A stretch of DNA of 64,000 bases from Paractinoplanes ovalisporus (GTDB lineage Bacteria; Actinomycetota; Actinomycetes; Mycobacteriales; Micromonosporaceae). Shown here in pieces: positions 1 to 8,765 of this stretch. Position 1 is the first letter of the stretch. Every line of letters begins with the position of its first letter. A program made the translations under genes and the position numbers. The stretch lies in assembly GCF_016834655.1 (NCBI RefSeq), contig NZ_JAENHP010000003.1, positions 744,001 to 808,000 on the forward strand, given 5' to 3'. Below the pieces are notes generated by a model. It saw only the letters and a list, made by a program, of their open reading frames with translations. It had not been told where the DNA came from and made no database searches.

Positions 1-934
1 CCAGCCCGGCCGAGTCGGTGACCACGCCCTCGTGGATCAGGCGGGTGCTCAGCCGTACGCCGAACAGGCCGACCCGGGTGAGCACGTGGCGACGTTGCTC
101 GCTGCCGGCCGCGAACCGGTCGGCGGTCAGCAGCAGCTCGACGATGTGGTCCATGGGCAGCGCCGCGACCTGGGCCAGCGTGCGGAACTCCTCCTCGCGC
201 AGGGTGGCCCCGGCCGCGCCGAGCAGGCCCGCGACCGGCACGACGACCGGGCAGAGCCGGCGCAACCGCAGGTCGGCGGTGTAGCGGTCGGCGACCCGGT
301 CGGCGGCGGTCATGGCGTCGAGGCGGCAGCCGCCGATCTCGTCGGCCCGGGACAGCACGCCGATGGCGTTGACCGAGGTGCCGCCCTCGCCGCCGCCGTG
401 GAAGGCCTCCAGGAAGCGCACGTCGCCGCCGTGCAGGTGGCGCAGCAGGTAGATGACGGCGTCGGCCCGGCCGTCGCGGTTGAGGAACGTGTGGGTGCGG
501 GCCGACACGTCGGCCGACAGGGATTCGATGCCGGGCGTGTCGATCAGGGTGTGGCGGCGCAGGCGGGCACTGGGGACGCGGACCTCGAGGCGGTCGACGT
601 CGGCGGCCGGGCGGCCCAGGTCGATGCGGACCGCGCCGTCGCGCCGGGTGAACGGTCTCGCCTCGGCGGTGCCGTCGCGCAGGTACGACGTGACGGCGTA
701 CGCGGGACCGTCGGCGTACCAGGTGACGACCCGGGTGCACTCGCCCGCGTCGGTGGCGGCCAGCTCCTCGCCGATCAGCGCGTTGAGCAGCGTCGACTTG
801 CCGGCCTTGAGCTTGCCGGCGATGGCCACCCGCAGCGGCTCGTCGAGGCGGCGCCGGGCCCGCACCAGCCGCGGGTCGCCGGTGGCGGCGACGGCCCGGT
901 CGAGCAGGTCGCGGGTCTGGGCGAGGAGGTTCAC
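1..934 (-). CDS. Dynamin-like GTPase, IniC-type (3' end outside window)
   Basis: This gene encodes a large GTPase of the bacterial dynamin-like family. The visible N-terminal part has a P-loop (GKLKAGKS, about residues 40-47) and the G3 motif DTPG near residue 130. The start is a GTG whose GTGA overlaps the stop codon of the upstream gene, so the two are translationally coupled. Paired dynamin-like genes are typical of actinobacteria (iniA/iniC in mycobacteria, dynA/dynB in Streptomyces), where the products remodel or protect membranes as hetero-oligomers. The gene order here (larger partner first) matches iniA-iniC. The C-terminus lies beyond base 1. The family call is firm; the IniC assignment is inferred from order and size. 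Confidence 0.85.
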   Translation of the reverse strand, partial: MNLLAQTRDLLDRAVAATGDPRLVRARRRLDEPLRVAIAGKLKAGKSTLLNALIGEELAATDAGECTRVVTWYADGPAYAVTSYLRDGTAEARPFTRRDGAVRIDLGRPAADVDRLEVRVPSARLRRHTLIDTPGIESLSADVSARTHTFLNRDGRADAVIYLLRHLHGGDVRFLEAFHGGGEGGTSVNAIGVLSRADEIGGCRLDAMTAADRVADRYTADLRLRRLCPVVVPVAGLLGAAGATLREEEFRTLAQVAALPMDHIVELLLTADRFAAGSEQRRHVLTRVGLFGVRLSTRLIHEGVVTDSAGL

Positions 935-2667
935 GACGCCAGCCGATCGAGCCGCAGGCGCTGTTCCCGCAGCGACGTGGCCCGGTGGCGGCGCTGCGGC
1001 TCGGCGAGGGCGGCCACCTCGCGGACCACGGCCTCGGCGGCGTGGGCGGAGCGGCTGAGTTCGCGGGCCCGGGTGGCGAACTCGTCGCGCAGCAGGCGCT
1101 GGGTGCGGCGTACGGCCTCCCGGCTGTCCCGTCCGACGTGGAAGCCGACCTCGTCGACGTACCGGCGAAGTTCCTGACCGGCCTGGGCCCGGCGCTGCTG
1201 CACCTGACGTTCCTTCTCGGCCTTGACCAGGCGGCGCCCGAGCGTGACCCCGGCCAGCAGTCCGAGCGGCGCCGCCCAGGCCACACTGAACAGCGCACCG
1301 ACCGCGCCGAGCAGGTAGAAACCGCCGTACGCGACGCGGGCCGCGGTGAAGGCGCCGAGGAACTGCCGCATGCCGGACTTGTCGAACGTGAGGGTGATCT
1401 GCCGGGCCTTGTCGGTGTTGGTGCGCAGCACCGGCAGGGTGGCGCTGATGTCGCGCGCCTCCATGCCGAACCGCTCGGCGACCTCGCCGGCCAGCTGCTC
1501 GGCCCGGGTGACCAGCAGCATCAGGTTGTCGGCGGCGGCCCGGGCGGCCTCACGCGCGGCCCACGCCTGGAAGTCCTGCAAGGTCTCGCGGGGGTCGGAG
1601 GAGGCCAGGATCTCCTCGCCCTGGCGGATCAGCAGGCGCAGCCGTTCACGCAGGTCGTGGTCGACGTCGGCCGCGAGGTCCTGGATGCCGTCCTGCAGCA
1701 CGACCTGCCACGTGCCGCCGGCCAGGGACTCACTGCGGCGGGCGCGTTCGGCGTAGCGGGCGTGCAGCCCCGGGTCGCCGGCCGCGGCCTCCTCGGCGTC
1801 GAGACGTTCGCGGAGCTGGGCGGCGACGAAGGTGAGCTCGGCGCGGGCGGCGGTGACCCGGGCCTCGGCGGCGCTTCCGGCGATTTCCGTACGCAGGAGC
1901 TCGACCAGCCGCGGGAAACCCGACTCGGCGTTCAGGTCGGTGTCGTCGCGGGCCTGGGCGCGCATCCGCAGGAACGACGAGACCGGCACGACGGGCAGGT
2001 CGAGCCCGGCCCGGCGCAGGTGGCCCTGGTCGATCTCCACGATGCGGCGCCACTCGACGTGCAGATCGGTCTTGGTCAGCACGACGACCGTGCGGGGACA
2101 GCGTTCCACCGTACGGCGCAGGAAGTCGACCTCCGGTGCGGTGAGTTCCTGGGCGGCGTCGGTGACGAACAGGGCCGCGCCCGCCATGGTGAGCGTGGCC
2201 AGGGTGAGGTTGCCCTGGGCGGAGTCGAGGCCGCCCACCCCGGGCGTGTCGACGATGGCGAGACCGGCCCCGAGCAGCCTCCGGTCGATCCGGATCTCGA
2301 CCGCCCGCGCCTCCTGGCCGGCTTCGCCGGTGATGTGCTTCTGGACCTCACCGAGCTCGATCGGCGTACGGTCGTCGTTCTCGCCGGTGAGCGCGGCCGA
2401 CGGCGGACGGCCGAACCGCAGGATCGTCGGCAGCGCGGTGACGATGTCGGCGTCGACCGGGCACAGGTCGGTGCGCAGCAGCGCGTTGACCAGGGTGCTC
2501 TTGCCCTGCTTGAACTCGCCGACCACGGCCACGGCGGTCTCGGCGCCCGCCCCGAGGGCGCTCGACGCGTGATCGAGCCTTTCCACGAGGTCGTCGCGCC
2601 CCGCGGCGGCGGCGATCGACCGGGCCTCGGCCAGCCGGGCGAGCATGTCGGCCGCCGTCGTGGTCAA
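931..2667 (-). CDS. Dynamin-like GTPase, IniA-type
   Basis: A 578-residue dynamin-like GTPase. The GTPase domain shows a P-loop (GEFKQGKS, residues 50-57), the G3 motif DTPGVGG and the G4 motif TKTD. A long helical region follows, then a paired hydrophobic stretch (FYLLGAVGALF, then a second one) that fits the membrane-inserting paddle of bacterial dynamins, and a charged helical C-terminus. I chose the TTG start at 2667 because a strong GGAGGGG ribosome site lies 6 nt upstream; an in-frame ATG at 2700 is the alternative. It is the first gene of a two-gene operon with the downstream GTPase and is divergent from the AidB-like gene. A membrane-stress role is inferred from the family. Confidence 0.85.
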   Translation of the reverse strand: MTTTAADMLARLAEARSIAAAAGRDDLVERLDHASSALGAGAETAVAVVGEFKQGKSTLVNALLRTDLCPVDADIVTALPTILRFGRPPSAALTGENDDRTPIELGEVQKHITGEAGQEARAVEIRIDRRLLGAGLAIVDTPGVGGLDSAQGNLTLATLTMAGAALFVTDAAQELTAPEVDFLRRTVERCPRTVVVLTKTDLHVEWRRIVEIDQGHLRRAGLDLPVVPVSSFLRMRAQARDDTDLNAESGFPRLVELLRTEIAGSAAEARVTAARAELTFVAAQLRERLDAEEAAAGDPGLHARYAERARRSESLAGGTWQVVLQDGIQDLAADVDHDLRERLRLLIRQGEEILASSDPRETLQDFQAWAAREAARAAADNLMLLVTRAEQLAGEVAERFGMEARDISATLPVLRTNTDKARQITLTFDKSGMRQFLGAFTAARVAYGGFYLLGAVGALFSVAWAAPLGLLAGVTLGRRLVKAEKERQVQQRRAQAGQELRRYVDEVGFHVGRDSREAVRRTQRLLRDEFATRARELSRSAHAAEAVVREVAALAEPQRRHRATSLREQRLRLDRLAS

Positions 2668-2853
2668 CCGTTCCCCCTCCGCTTCGCAACGCCCGACCAT
2701 AGCGCCCACCACCCTGCCATCAGCGGACGGATTTCCGACACTCCGGATAGCCGGCGGATATGCGATGTTGTGCGCGCTCCGCACGCGGCGGCCCGGGACG
2801 GCACCCCCGACGGCCGCGCGTGCGGAGCCTTCCAGCGCCTGGTTACTCGGCGG

Positions 2854-2865
2854 TAGGCTGCGAAG
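2854..2865 (+). promoter_or_regulatory. Leaderless promoter -10 (TAGGCT) of AidB-like gene
   Basis: TAGGCT at 2854-2859 lies 6 nt before the GTG at 2866, and there is no Shine-Dalgarno sequence. This is the arrangement expected when transcription begins at the start codon itself. Confidence 0.6.
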
Positions 2866-4452
2866 GTGACGCACGAGGTGTTCAACCAGGCGCCCCCGCT
2901 GGTCGGCTATGACGTTGCGGCCGACACGGCCCTGCTTGCGGCCGTCGCCCGCGAGGGAGCGTCCTGGGCCGCCGACGACCTGCACCGGCTGGGCAAGCTG
3001 GCGGGCACGGCCGAGGCGCAGCGGTGGGCCGACGAGGCGAACCGTCACGAGCCGCGCCTGATGACCCACGACCGCTACGGCCACCGGATCGACGAGGTCG
3101 ACTTCCACCCGTCGTGGCACCGGCTGATGGAGGTCGCGGTCGGCGAGGGCCTGGCCGCAGCGCCGTGGGCCGACACCCGCCCGGGCTCGCACGTCGCACG
3201 CGCCGCCGGGCTCTACGTGTGGTCGCAGGTCGAGGCCGGCCACTCCTGCCCGATCTCGATGACCTACGCCGTCGTCCCGGCGCTGCGTCACGCCGCCGAC
3301 CTGTCCGGCCTCTACGAGCCACGGCTCACCTCCCGCACGTACGACCCGGGTCTGCGCACCCCTTCGGCCAAGGCGGGCCTGCTCGCCGGCATGGGCATGA
3401 CCGAGAAGCAGGGCGGTTCGGACGTGCGCGCCAACACGACGGTGGCCACCCCGGCCGGCGGTGGCACGTGGCGGCTGCGCGGGCACAAGTGGTTCACCAG
3501 CGCCCCCATGTGCGACCTGTTCCTGGTGCTCGCGCAGGCGCCCAAGGGTCTCTCCTGCTTTCTCGTGCCGCGTGTGCTGCCCGACGGCACCCGCAACACA
3601 TTCCGCATCCAGCGCCTCAAGGACAAGCTGGGCAACCGCAGCAACGCCAGCAGCGAGCCCGAGTTCGACGACACGGTCGCGTGGCTGGTCGGCGGCGAGG
3701 GCCAGGGCGTCCGCACGATCATCGAGATGGTCGCGATGACCCGGCTCGACTGCGTGACCGGCTCGGCCTCGGGCATGCGGGCCGCGCTGACCCAGGCCGT
3801 CCACCACACCCGGCACCGCAGCGCGTTCGGCGGGCCCCTGATCGACAAGCCGGTCATGCGCAACGTGCTGGCCGACCTGGCCCTCGAGTCGGAGGCCGCC
3901 ACCGTGCTGGCGATGCGGCTGGCCGGGGCGGTCGACCGCGACGAACAGGCGTTCAAGCGCCTCGCGATCGCCGTGGGTAAATACTGGGTGTGCAAGCGGC
4001 AGCCGGCCGTGGTCGGTGAGGCCCTGGAATGCCTGGGCGGCAACGGCTACGTCGAGGATTCGGGGCTGCCCCGCCTCTATCGGGACGCGCCGCTCAACTC
4101 GATCTGGGAGGGCTCCGGGAACGTCCAGGCTCTCGATGTTCTCCGGACGTTGCAGCGGTCGCCGGACAGCTTGGACGCCTTTCACGATGAGCTGGTCACC
4201 GGCGCCGACCGCCATCTGGACGCGGCTGTTCTCGCGTTGAAGTCCCTCAAACCGGATGAATCAGACGCGAGGAGAGTTGTCGAGCTGATGGCCCTCGTGC
4301 TCCAGGCGTCCCTGCTCGTCCGGTTCGCCCCGCCCGCGGTCGCCGACGCCTTCTGCGCGAGCCGGCTGGGCGGCGACTGGGGCACCACGTTCGGCACCCT
4401 CGGCTCCGGAGCCGACACGGCAACCCTGGTGGAACGGGCCGCACCGGCGTAG
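2866..4452 (+). CDS. AidB-like acyl-CoA dehydrogenase
   Basis: A 528-residue flavoprotein of the acyl-CoA dehydrogenase superfamily, AidB branch. The N-terminal FNQAPPLVGYD, the substrate-loop MTEKQGGSDVRANTT and the C-terminal LYRDAPLNSIWEGSGN, which carries the catalytic-type glutamate, are all hallmarks of AidB. Length also fits AidB rather than the roughly 380-residue ordinary enzymes. E. coli AidB binds DNA and is induced by alkylation damage, while its isovaleryl-CoA dehydrogenase activity is weak. Whether this homologue protects DNA is not shown. It stands alone behind its own leaderless promoter, divergent from the dynamin pair. Confidence 0.85.
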   Translation: MTHEVFNQAPPLVGYDVAADTALLAAVAREGASWAADDLHRLGKLAGTAEAQRWADEANRHEPRLMTHDRYGHRIDEVDFHPSWHRLMEVAVGEGLAAAPWADTRPGSHVARAAGLYVWSQVEAGHSCPISMTYAVVPALRHAADLSGLYEPRLTSRTYDPGLRTPSAKAGLLAGMGMTEKQGGSDVRANTTVATPAGGGTWRLRGHKWFTSAPMCDLFLVLAQAPKGLSCFLVPRVLPDGTRNTFRIQRLKDKLGNRSNASSEPEFDDTVAWLVGGEGQGVRTIIEMVAMTRLDCVTGSASGMRAALTQAVHHTRHRSAFGGPLIDKPVMRNVLADLALESEAATVLAMRLAGAVDRDEQAFKRLAIAVGKYWVCKRQPAVVGEALECLGGNGYVEDSGLPRLYRDAPLNSIWEGSGNVQALDVLRTLQRSPDSLDAFHDELVTGADRHLDAAVLALKSLKPDESDARRVVELMALVLQASLLVRFAPPAVADAFCASRLGGDWGTTFGTLGSGADTATLVERAAPA

Positions 4453-4501
4453 CAACCCACGAATCTTCAGGCTCTTCACGAATCGGTCGATCCGACGATT
4501 G

Positions 4502-6697
4502 ATGCGACTGTGGTGGAGCTGGATGGCGGCGGGCGTGCTGGTCTGCGCCGGTTACCTGCTGCTCCCGGACGGCGACGTCTCGGCCGCCGCGGTCTACAAC
4601 GGGCTCGGCGTGCTGTCGTTCGCGGTCATCGTGGCCGGCATCCGTCGTAACCGACCGGCCGCCCGGCGCGGCTGGTGGATCTTCGCGGCCGGGACGATCT
4701 GCTACGTCACCGCGGACATCGTCTACGAGGTGACCGGCTTCTTCCTCGGCCACCACCCGTTCCCGTACTGGGACGACGTCATCTACTTCTCCGCGTATCC
4801 GCTGCTCTTCGCGGGCCTGCTGATGATCTCGCGCGGCTCCGGGCGCCGGGAGAGCGCCGGGGTGATCGACGCCGCGATCATCGCCACCGGCGTCGGCCTG
4901 ATCTTCTGGATCTTCGTCATCCAGCCGACCCTCGGCGACGCGGGCACTCCTCTGCTCGAACGGCTGGTCACGGTCGGCTACCCCACGTTCGACGTGCTCA
5001 TGTGCGCCGTGGTGACCCGATTGCTGAGCCGCTCCGGGGCCCGGCAGACGAGCCTGTGGCTGCTCGCGCTCGGCTGCGCCCTCAACTTCACCTGCGACGT
5101 GGGCTGGAGCCTGACCGAGGCGTTCACGAACTACTCGGGCAGCATCATCAACGTCGGCTTCATGCTGGCGTACGTGCTGTGGGCGGGCGCGGCGGTGCAC
5201 CCGTCGATGCGTGACATCGGCCGGCGGACCGGCCAGGCGCACTTCGGGCGCGGCCGCCTGGTGCTGCTCGGCGGCGTCACGATGATGGTGCCGACGGTCC
5301 TGTTCGTCCAGGGCGTCCGCGGCGAGACGATCAACTGGGTGGCGATCGGCATCGGCGCGGTCGTCCTGTTCCTGCTCGTGGTCACCCGGCTCGGCGGGTT
5401 CGTCGGCCAGACCCAGCGCCAGTCGGCCCGGCTCGAAGAGCTCGCCATGCGCGACGACCTGACCGGCCTGGCCAACCGCCGCCTGCTCGAGCTGCAACTC
5501 CGGACCGCGGCCGCCACCGGCACACCCCAGGTGTGCCTGCTCGACCTCAACGGCTTCAAACAGGTCAACGACCGGCTCGGGCACGCCGTCGGCGACCACC
5601 TGCTGATCGCTGTCGCGGCCCGGCTCAGCGCCGAACTGAACGGCGAGGGCGTGCTGGCCCGGATGGGCGGCGACGAGTTCGCGCTGCTGCTGTCCGACGC
5701 CACCGTCGAGGAGGGTGGCGCCGTCGTGGACCGGCTGGCCGGCGCGCTGCGGCAGCCGTTCGAGGTCGACGGGCACGAGCTGCTGGTGGGCGCCGCGATC
5801 GGCATCGCCGACGGCGGCGACCCGCTCGACCTGCTGCGCCGCGCCGACGTCGCGATGTACGCGGCCAAGACCTCCCAGGCCCGCTTCCGCCGCTACGCGG
5901 TCGAGCTCGACGACCGGGCCGACGAGGAGGCCCGTCTGGGCGCCGAGATGCGGGCCGCCCTCGACACCGGCCAGTTCCACCTGGTCTACCAGCCGATCGT
6001 GTCGCTGCCGGGCGGTGAGACCCGCTACGTGGAGTCGCTGGTCCGCTGGACGCACCCGGTGCGCGGCTTCGTCAGCCCGGGCGAGTTCGTGCCGGTGGCC
6101 GAGCGCAACGGCCTGATCGTCGAGCTCGGCGAGTGGATCCTGCGGACCGCCTGCGCCCAGTTCGTGCGGTGGCAGGCCACCCACGGCGCCGCCGCCCCGA
6201 CCAGGATCAGCGTGAACGTGTCGGCCCGGCAGCTGGCCGAGCCCGGCTTCGCCGCGGTCGTCGCGGACGCCCTGGCCGGCAACCGGATGGCCCCGGACTG
6301 CCTGATCGTCGAGGTCACCGAGACCGCGGTGTTCGGCGGCGGGGTGGCCGTACGGGCCGTCGAGGAACTGCACGAGCTCGGCGTGAAGATCGCGTTGGAC
6401 GACTTCGGCACCGGCCACTCCTCGCTGACGCTGCTGCAGACCGTGCCGGTCGACGTACTCAAGGTCGACAAGTCGTTCGTCGACAACATCACCGAGGCCG
6501 GCCGGCACGCGGTCATCGCCACCGCGCTGATCCAGGTCAGCGACGGTCTCGGCCTGAGCGCGGTGGCCGAGGGAGTCGAGACCGCCGAGCAGGCGGCGTC
6601 GCTGTTCGAGCTGGGCTACCGCTACGCCCAGGGTTACCACTTCGGGCGGCCCGTGGCGGAGCCCGCCTTCCACGGTCCGGAGGTCGCGGCCCGGTAG
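4502..6697 (+). CDS. Membrane GGDEF-EAL cyclic di-GMP protein
   Basis: A 731-residue protein with about eight to nine predicted membrane helices in the first 310 residues, then a GGDEF domain (MRDDLTGLANRR, catalytic GGDEF intact in RMGGDEFALLL) and an EAL domain (ESLVRW in place of EALVRW, with DDFGTG and KVDKSFV intact). It probably both makes and degrades cyclic di-GMP at the membrane. No RxxD inhibitory site is visible before GGDEF (NGEG occupies the position). The ATG at 4502 follows a TTG at 4499; I prefer the ATG. It is the first of three GGDEF/EAL proteins in the window. The signal sensed by the membrane part is unknown. Confidence 0.88.
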   Translation: MRLWWSWMAAGVLVCAGYLLLPDGDVSAAAVYNGLGVLSFAVIVAGIRRNRPAARRGWWIFAAGTICYVTADIVYEVTGFFLGHHPFPYWDDVIYFSAYPLLFAGLLMISRGSGRRESAGVIDAAIIATGVGLIFWIFVIQPTLGDAGTPLLERLVTVGYPTFDVLMCAVVTRLLSRSGARQTSLWLLALGCALNFTCDVGWSLTEAFTNYSGSIINVGFMLAYVLWAGAAVHPSMRDIGRRTGQAHFGRGRLVLLGGVTMMVPTVLFVQGVRGETINWVAIGIGAVVLFLLVVTRLGGFVGQTQRQSARLEELAMRDDLTGLANRRLLELQLRTAAATGTPQVCLLDLNGFKQVNDRLGHAVGDHLLIAVAARLSAELNGEGVLARMGGDEFALLLSDATVEEGGAVVDRLAGALRQPFEVDGHELLVGAAIGIADGGDPLDLLRRADVAMYAAKTSQARFRRYAVELDDRADEEARLGAEMRAALDTGQFHLVYQPIVSLPGGETRYVESLVRWTHPVRGFVSPGEFVPVAERNGLIVELGEWILRTACAQFVRWQATHGAAAPTRISVNVSARQLAEPGFAAVVADALAGNRMAPDCLIVEVTETAVFGGGVAVRAVEELHELGVKIALDDFGTGHSSLTLLQTVPVDVLKVDKSFVDNITEAGRHAVIATALIQVSDGLGLSAVAEGVETAEQAASLFELGYRYAQGYHFGRPVAEPAFHGPEVAAR

Positions 6698-6706
6698 GGT
6701 GCCCCG
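6695..6706 (+). promoter_or_regulatory. Leaderless promoter -10 (TAGGGT) of MFS gene
   Basis: TAGGGT at 6695-6700 overlaps the TAG stop of the preceding gene and lies 6 nt before the GTG at 6707, with no ribosome site. Confidence 0.6.
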
Positions 6707-7960
6707 GTGGCGCTGGGCTCCGATTTCCGCCGGCTGTGGTCGGCGTACGCGATCAGTGAATTCGGAACGGGCATCGGGTTCGGCGCGTTGCCGCTGGTCG
6801 CGGTGCTCGTGCTCGACGTCTCCGAACTCCAGGTGTCGCTGCTGGCGGCGTTCGGCGGCATCGCGGCGGCGCTGCTGGCCCTGCCCATGGGTCCCTGGAT
6901 CGAGTACCGGCGCAAACGCCCGGTGATGATCGGCGCCGACCTCGTCCGCTTCCTGGCCGTCGTCAGCGTCCCGGTGGCGATGCTCTCCGGCGTGTTGTCC
7001 TACGCCCAGCTCTGCGTGGTGGCGGTCGTGCAGTCGGTGGCGGCCATCGCCTTCACCGCGGCCGGCGGCGCCCACCTCAAAGCCCTGGTCCCACCGGAGG
7101 ACCGGGAGGCGGCGACCGGCCGTTTCGAGGCGACCTTCTGGACCGCGTACAGCTCGGGCCCGGCCATCGGCGGCGCGCTCACCTCGCTCTTCGGGGTCGC
7201 GTGGACCATCACGGCCGACGCGGTGAGCTTCCTGCTCTCGGCGGTCGGGGTGCGTTCCCTCCGTACGCCGGAACCTCGCCCTTCGGTGCCGGACGCATCG
7301 CGCCGTCGGTTGTCCGAGATCACCGCCGGCTGGCGCTACATCCTGGGCCACCGCGGCCTGCGGGCGTTGTTCGTCAACTCGCAGCTGTTCGGCGGCGCCA
7401 TGATGGCCGCCTCGCCCCTGCTCACCGTGCTGATGCTGCGCGACCTCGGCTTCGCACCCTGGCAGTACGGCATCGCCTGGGGCATCCCCTGCCTGGGCGG
7501 CGTGCTCGGTGCCCTCGCCCTGCGTCCCCTCACGGCCCGTTTCGGCCGCCGCCGGGTGCTGCTCGTCTCGGGTGTGGGCCGCGCACTGTGGCTGTGGGCA
7601 CTGGCGTTCCTGCCCGCGGGCGTGACCGGGCTGGTGCTCATCATCGTGATCGAGTTCCTGGCGCTGTTCGGCTCGGGCGTGTTCAACCCGGCCTTCGCCG
7701 TCTACCGCATGACCGAGACCGCCGACGGCTACCTGTCCCGCGTCCTCGCCGGCTGGCAGATCACCTCCCGTACGGTGCAACCGATCTGTATCGCCCTCGG
7801 CGGCGCGCTGGCCGCGGTGACCAGCCTGCGGACCGCGCTGCTGGTGTGTGGACTGGGCGTGCTGGCCAGCTCGGTCCTGCTGCCCTGGCGGGACATCGCG
7901 AAACCGGCGGCTCCGTTATCGTCGGCGGATGAGCGAGCAGGGTCTGTTCGAACGCAGTGA
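6707..7960 (+). CDS. MFS transporter
   Basis: A 417-residue major facilitator with about twelve hydrophobic segments. The loop after the second helix carries the MFS motif-A-like MGPWIEYRRKRPVM, and the second half has RFGRRRVLL. The N-terminal LGSDFRRLWSAYAISEFGTGIGFGALPLV is typical of the DHA3-like exporters of actinobacteria, which often carry drugs or siderophores; the substrate cannot be told. The GTG start follows a leaderless promoter. The 3' end overlaps the next gene by 32 nt in another frame, so the two are probably co-expressed, although the TPR gene also has its own promoter-like hexamer. Confidence 0.85.
   Translation: MALGSDFRRLWSAYAISEFGTGIGFGALPLVAVLVLDVSELQVSLLAAFGGIAAALLALPMGPWIEYRRKRPVMIGADLVRFLAVVSVPVAMLSGVLSYAQLCVVAVVQSVAAIAFTAAGGAHLKALVPPEDREAATGRFEATFWTAYSSGPAIGGALTSLFGVAWTITADAVSFLLSAVGVRSLRTPEPRPSVPDASRRRLSEITAGWRYILGHRGLRALFVNSQLFGGAMMAASPLLTVLMLRDLGFAPWQYGIAWGIPCLGGVLGALALRPLTARFGRRRVLLVSGVGRALWLWALAFLPAGVTGLVLIIVIEFLALFGSGVFNPAFAVYRMTETADGYLSRVLAGWQITSRTVQPICIALGGALAAVTSLRTALLVCGLGVLASSVLLPWRDIAKPAAPLSSADERAGSVRTQ
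7917..7928 (+). promoter_or_regulatory. Leaderless promoter -10 (TATCGT) of TPR gene
   Basis: TATCGT at 7917-7922, inside the end of the MFS gene, lies 6 nt before the ATG at 7929. It suggests an internal promoter. Confidence 0.5.
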
Positions 7961-8690
7961 CTACGCGCTCCGCCTCTACCACCAGGGCAGTTACGACTAC
8001 GCCCTGCGGATCCAGCTGGCCGTCCTCGCCGACTCGGAGCGCCTGCTCGGCCCGGATCACATCGACACCCTCGCCCGGGCCAGTCACGTCGCGATCTCCC
8101 TGTGGTCCCTGGGCCGCCACCGGGAGGCGTTCGACCGGCAGACCCAGGCGTTCCAGGCCTCGGCCCGGGTGCTCGGCCCCGACCACCCCGACACCCTCGC
8201 GGCGAGGAACAACCTCGCCATGATCGCATTGGAGCTGGGCGACGCCGAGGGCGCTCTGGAGGCGCGGCCCGACACTCTCCCCTCGTTGGTCAACCACGCC
8301 GCGGCCCATCTGGCAGCCGGGCGGCGCGCCGAGGCCCTCCGCATGAATCAGGAGGCCCTCCGCCTCGCCGAGAACAGCCTCGGCCAGGATCACCCGTCCA
8401 CCCTGACCATCCGCAACAACCTGGCCGCGAGCAGCAGCGACCCGGCCGAGGCGGTCGCCTTGCACGAGCAGAACCTGCGTCGGCGGCAGCGGGTGCTCGG
8501 CCCGGAACATCCCGACACCCTGCAGTCCGGTCACAACCTCGGGGTCTGCTACCGGGAGAACGGTCAGCTCGAGGAGTCGGCCGCGATGCTGCGGGAGACC
8601 CTGCGAGGGTTCGAGCAGACGCTCGGCCGCGGCCACCCCTCCACGGCGAAGTGCCGGGCCAGTCTGGCGAAGACGCTCGGCGATACCTGA
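7929..8690 (+). CDS. Tetratricopeptide repeat protein
   Basis: A 253-residue protein built almost entirely of kinesin-light-chain-type tetratricopeptide repeats. Units of about 42 residues carry LGPDHPDTLAARNNLA, LGQDHPSTLTIRNNLA and LGPEHPDTLQSGHNLG. One central repeat is eroded (LPSLVNHAAAHLAAGRRAEAL). There is no enzymatic domain, signal peptide or membrane segment. Such modules usually form the C-terminus of NB-ARC/STAND regulators in actinobacteria; here the array stands alone, so it is probably a protein-interaction scaffold, possibly a fragment of such a regulator. Confidence 0.8.
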   Translation: MSEQGLFERSDYALRLYHQGSYDYALRIQLAVLADSERLLGPDHIDTLARASHVAISLWSLGRHREAFDRQTQAFQASARVLGPDHPDTLAARNNLAMIALELGDAEGALEARPDTLPSLVNHAAAHLAAGRRAEALRMNQEALRLAENSLGQDHPSTLTIRNNLAASSSDPAEAVALHEQNLRRRQRVLGPEHPDTLQSGHNLGVCYRENGQLEESAAMLRETLRGFEQTLGRGHPSTAKCRASLAKTLGDT

Positions 8691-8752
8691 GTCGTACGCG
8701 GCGGGGCCGGCGATCGCGACCGTGGGTGGTTCCCAGCGGGCGGCCCGATTCG

Positions 8753-8765
8753 TAGCGTCGGATCC
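8753..8765 (+). promoter_or_regulatory. Leaderless promoter -10 (TAGCGT) of ABC operon
   Basis: TAGCGT at 8753-8758 lies 7 nt before the ATG at 8766. Confidence 0.55.

Noticed and set aside
931..4215. A 1094-codon minus-strand frame joining the dynamin gene to the antisense of AidB
   Set aside because: Only the part up to 2667 has dynamin motifs and a ribosome site marks the start there; the rest is a GC-rich shadow frame.
4247..7780. A 1177-codon minus-strand frame
   Set aside because: It is antisense to the GGDEF-EAL and MFS genes, has Arg/Gln/His-rich low-complexity composition and no motif.
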